Assembly: GCA_030039895.1 (NCBI GenBank)
Contig: JASHUR010000217.1
Location: 1 to 7,150, forward strand
Direction: 5' to 3'
Length of the DNA stretch: 7,150 nt
Source: Acidobacteriaceae bacterium
GTDB lineage: Bacteria; Acidobacteriota; Terriglobia; Terriglobales; Acidobacteriaceae
In this document: positions 5,773 to 7,150 of the stretch, piece after piece
Numbering within the stretch: position 1 is the stretch's first letter
Layout of the letters: each line of letters begins with the position of its first letter
Made by a program: the position numbers and the translations under genes
Notes under the pieces: generated by a model
Databases searched by the model: none
What the model was told of the DNA's origin: nothing
Seen by the model: the letters and a program-made list of their open reading frames with translations, nothing else

Positions 5773-7150
5773 TCATGGTATCGCCCTCCCCGGCGAAGTG
5801 GGGAAGATGCTCAAGCGGAGATGGGTTGAGCCAAGCGGCACTAGCGCAATCGTTTCAGTCGGTCCAGCCGGGCTTCGATCCTCAGGCAGGGAAGGCGTCA
5901 TAAACCATTTGGGGTTGTCTCCGCCGGGTCGCAGCAGATGCCACCCGGGAACGCGCCTTGCCGGAGCCTGGAGAGCGGCCGGTGGAGAGCTCCAGAGGTC
6001 TTGACACGAGACGCTTCGTACAAGAGCCACTTGGCGATCGAGTGGATCATGATCGTTGATGGCGAGCGCGTAGTTCCAGGATGACCTCGCCTCTGCCGCC
6101 CACATCGGATAGTAGTCCGGAGAGGTAATCTCGAATTTCGGCATGGCGATCGGTGTCCAGGTTTCCTGTGGGCGTAGCGAATAGACCAGCGGGCCGTGCT
6201 CGAGAAAGATCCCTCCGTCAGACGAGCGCCCACTGGACACGCGCATAGGAAGTTCCAGAGAGATGAGATCCCCGGGGGAATGGATGCGTCGTAGGGTGAG
6301 GAACCCATCATGAACCTCTGGCAGTTCGCGCACCCGGCAGTTGATGGACAGACGCTGATTCTCGCACCAGTGGGGAATGCGGAGGTGCAATGGGAAGTCT
6401 ATTGGTTCGCCGGAACAGATGTGGAACATAACCCGCTCAGAGAACGGATACTCCGTCTCTTCCACAATCTCGACCGCCTGGCCGTTCTCACCTACAGTTG
6501 CCGCTACGCGACATGGTCCAAACAACACAGCTGCAAGTCCGCCGTCCGCCGAGCGCATCCAGGTTCGCTGCACATACGTGGGGATCATCCGGCTTACGTT
6601 TCCGGCACAGCAGGCGGTAACAAAATCACATTTCGGCCGGAGATCACTATTCGGACCATAGAGAGCCGCCGCCGTGCCGAGATGCTGCCCTACTTGGCAG
6701 GAGTTACGAGCAATATGAAGTTGGTTTGGACAGGAAATATATTGCAAGCCTGACCAGTCTTTTCGAATAGCTCCCATGCCGGCGTTGAACAGAGCGCGTT
6801 CGATCCGATCAGCGTATCCTCCTTCACCCGTGGCCATAAGAAGATATCCCCACGTCAGGTTGAACTCGACGATGTCGCAGGTCTCATGGCCATCGAGGGA
6901 AGTTGTTCCGCTCAGGCTTTCACTGGCGGAGGGTGTTCCATCGGCCAGCATGTGGTACTTGAAGATGCGCTGCATGGCCGCAACGGAAACATCGAGCTGC
7001 CCAGGGTCGCCGGTATATAGGAACATGGCGGCTCCCAGTCTTGATAGCTCGGCGAAGGTTACACCATGCATTGTGGACGGAACGTCAGCGGTAAGCTCCA
7101 ATAGCTCGGACGAGGGGATATTGGACCAGATGTCCCGGGCCATATCAAAA
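5773..7150 (-). CDS. GH127-type (DUF1680) beta-L-arabinofuranosidase-like enzyme, N-terminus outside window
   Basis: The frame is open from the right edge (codons F-D precede the M at 7143, so that ATG is probably internal) to a TGA at 5775-5773. Numbering from that M gives 456 residues; family members usually exceed 600, so the first part of the (alpha/alpha)6 barrel is missing. H-G-V-T-F-A-E at 26-32 and L-Y-T-G-D at 42-46 are typical DUF1680 barrel segments. E75 in S-E-S-L-S-G, E87 and C89 in H-E-T-C-D, and C178-C179 in T-A-C-C-A-G-N match the acid/base Glu and the Glu-Cys-Cys-Cys zinc site of the characterised Bifidobacterium enzyme HypBA1 (E322, E338, C340, C417, C418; C417 is the nucleophile). 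The C-terminal beta domains follow, ending with I-A-L-V-P-L-G-S-T-H-L-R-L-S-I-F-P, a family signature. Known members release terminal beta-L-arabinofuranose from arabino-oligosaccharides, but the family includes other specificities, so the substrate is inferred. Cell location cannot be judged without the N-terminus. It likely leads the transcript that includes the next gene. Confidence 0.87.
   Translation of the reverse strand, partial: FDMARDIWSNIPSSELLELTADVPSTMHGVTFAELSRLGAAMFLYTGDPGQLDVSVAAMQRIFKYHMLADGTPSASESLSGTTSLDGHETCDIVEFNLTWGYLLMATGEGGYADRIERALFNAGMGAIRKDWSGLQYISCPNQLHIARNSCQVGQHLGTAAALYGPNSDLRPKCDFVTACCAGNVSRMIPTYVQRTWMRSADGGLAAVLFGPCRVAATVGENGQAVEIVEETEYPFSERVMFHICSGEPIDFPLHLRIPHWCENQRLSINCRVRELPEVHDGFLTLRRIHSPGDLISLELPMRVSSGRSSDGGIFLEHGPLVYSLRPQETWTPIAMPKFEITSPDYYPMWAAEARSSWNYALAINDHDPLDRQVALVRSVSCQDLWSSPPAALQAPARRVPGWHLLRPGGDNPKWFMTPSLPEDRSPAGPTETIALVPLGSTHLRLSIFPTSPGRAIP

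Noticed and set aside
7141..7143. ATG at the right edge as the true start of the GH127 gene
   Set aside because: The frame remains open upstream to the edge, and GH127 proteins normally have well over one hundred more residues before this point, including part of the catalytic barrel.

Overview
This 7,150-base window reads as part of a carbohydrate-degradation locus from a heterotrophic soil-type or plant-matter-degrading bacterium. Every gene that can be recognised belongs to a carbohydrate-active or sugar-polymer-associated family. Two of the three larger proteins carry export signals, one Sec-type and one twin-arginine. The G+C content looks moderate by eye. Genes use clear GGAG/AGGAGG ribosome sites, and both visible starts of the larger genes are GTG. 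This mix (GH116/DUF608, GH127/DUF1680, a Tat-exported 'hypothetical glycosyl hydrolase', and a beta-helix protein with the 'ADPxF...SPA' tail) is common in Acidobacteriota, and also in Planctomycetota, Verrucomicrobiota and some Bacteroidota. Acidobacteriota is my best guess, but it is an inference from gene content with no marker gene to confirm it.

Layout. Positions 1-321 (+) hold the last 106 codons of a right-handed parallel beta-helix protein. A 278-base spacer (322-599) follows, with a weak hairpin and a short palindrome that could be an operator. Positions 600-3161 (+) encode an exported GH116-type glycosidase of 853 residues. A 304-base convergent spacer (3162-3465) has no convincing gene and only a weak hairpin. 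Positions 3466-5655 (-) encode a 729-residue Tat-exported TIM-barrel protein that resembles the GHL6 group. It has a GH42-like four-cysteine metal site and a probable C-terminal beta-galactosidase-trimerisation-like domain. After 117 bases, positions 5773-7150 (-) hold the C-terminal 458 codons of a GH127 (DUF1680) beta-L-arabinofuranosidase-type enzyme that runs off the right edge.

The two halves converge: beta-helix and GH116 genes read rightward, GH127 and the GHL6-like gene read leftward and are probably co-transcribed in that order. A plausible joint role is removal of side chains from a plant cell-wall or exudate polymer: GH127 for terminal beta-L-arabinofuranose (or a related sugar), GH116 for beta-glucosyl/xylosyl-type ends, the GHL6-like enzyme for an unknown linkage, and the beta-helix protein for binding or cleaving a uronic-acid-rich backbone. 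No transporter, SusC/SusD pair or regulator is visible. The most interesting item is the GHL6-like protein: a recognisable but biochemically obscure family, with a GH42-type cysteine cluster and no visible GH42-type Asn-Glu acid/base pair. I saw no CRISPR array, RNA gene, mobile element or phage remnant.
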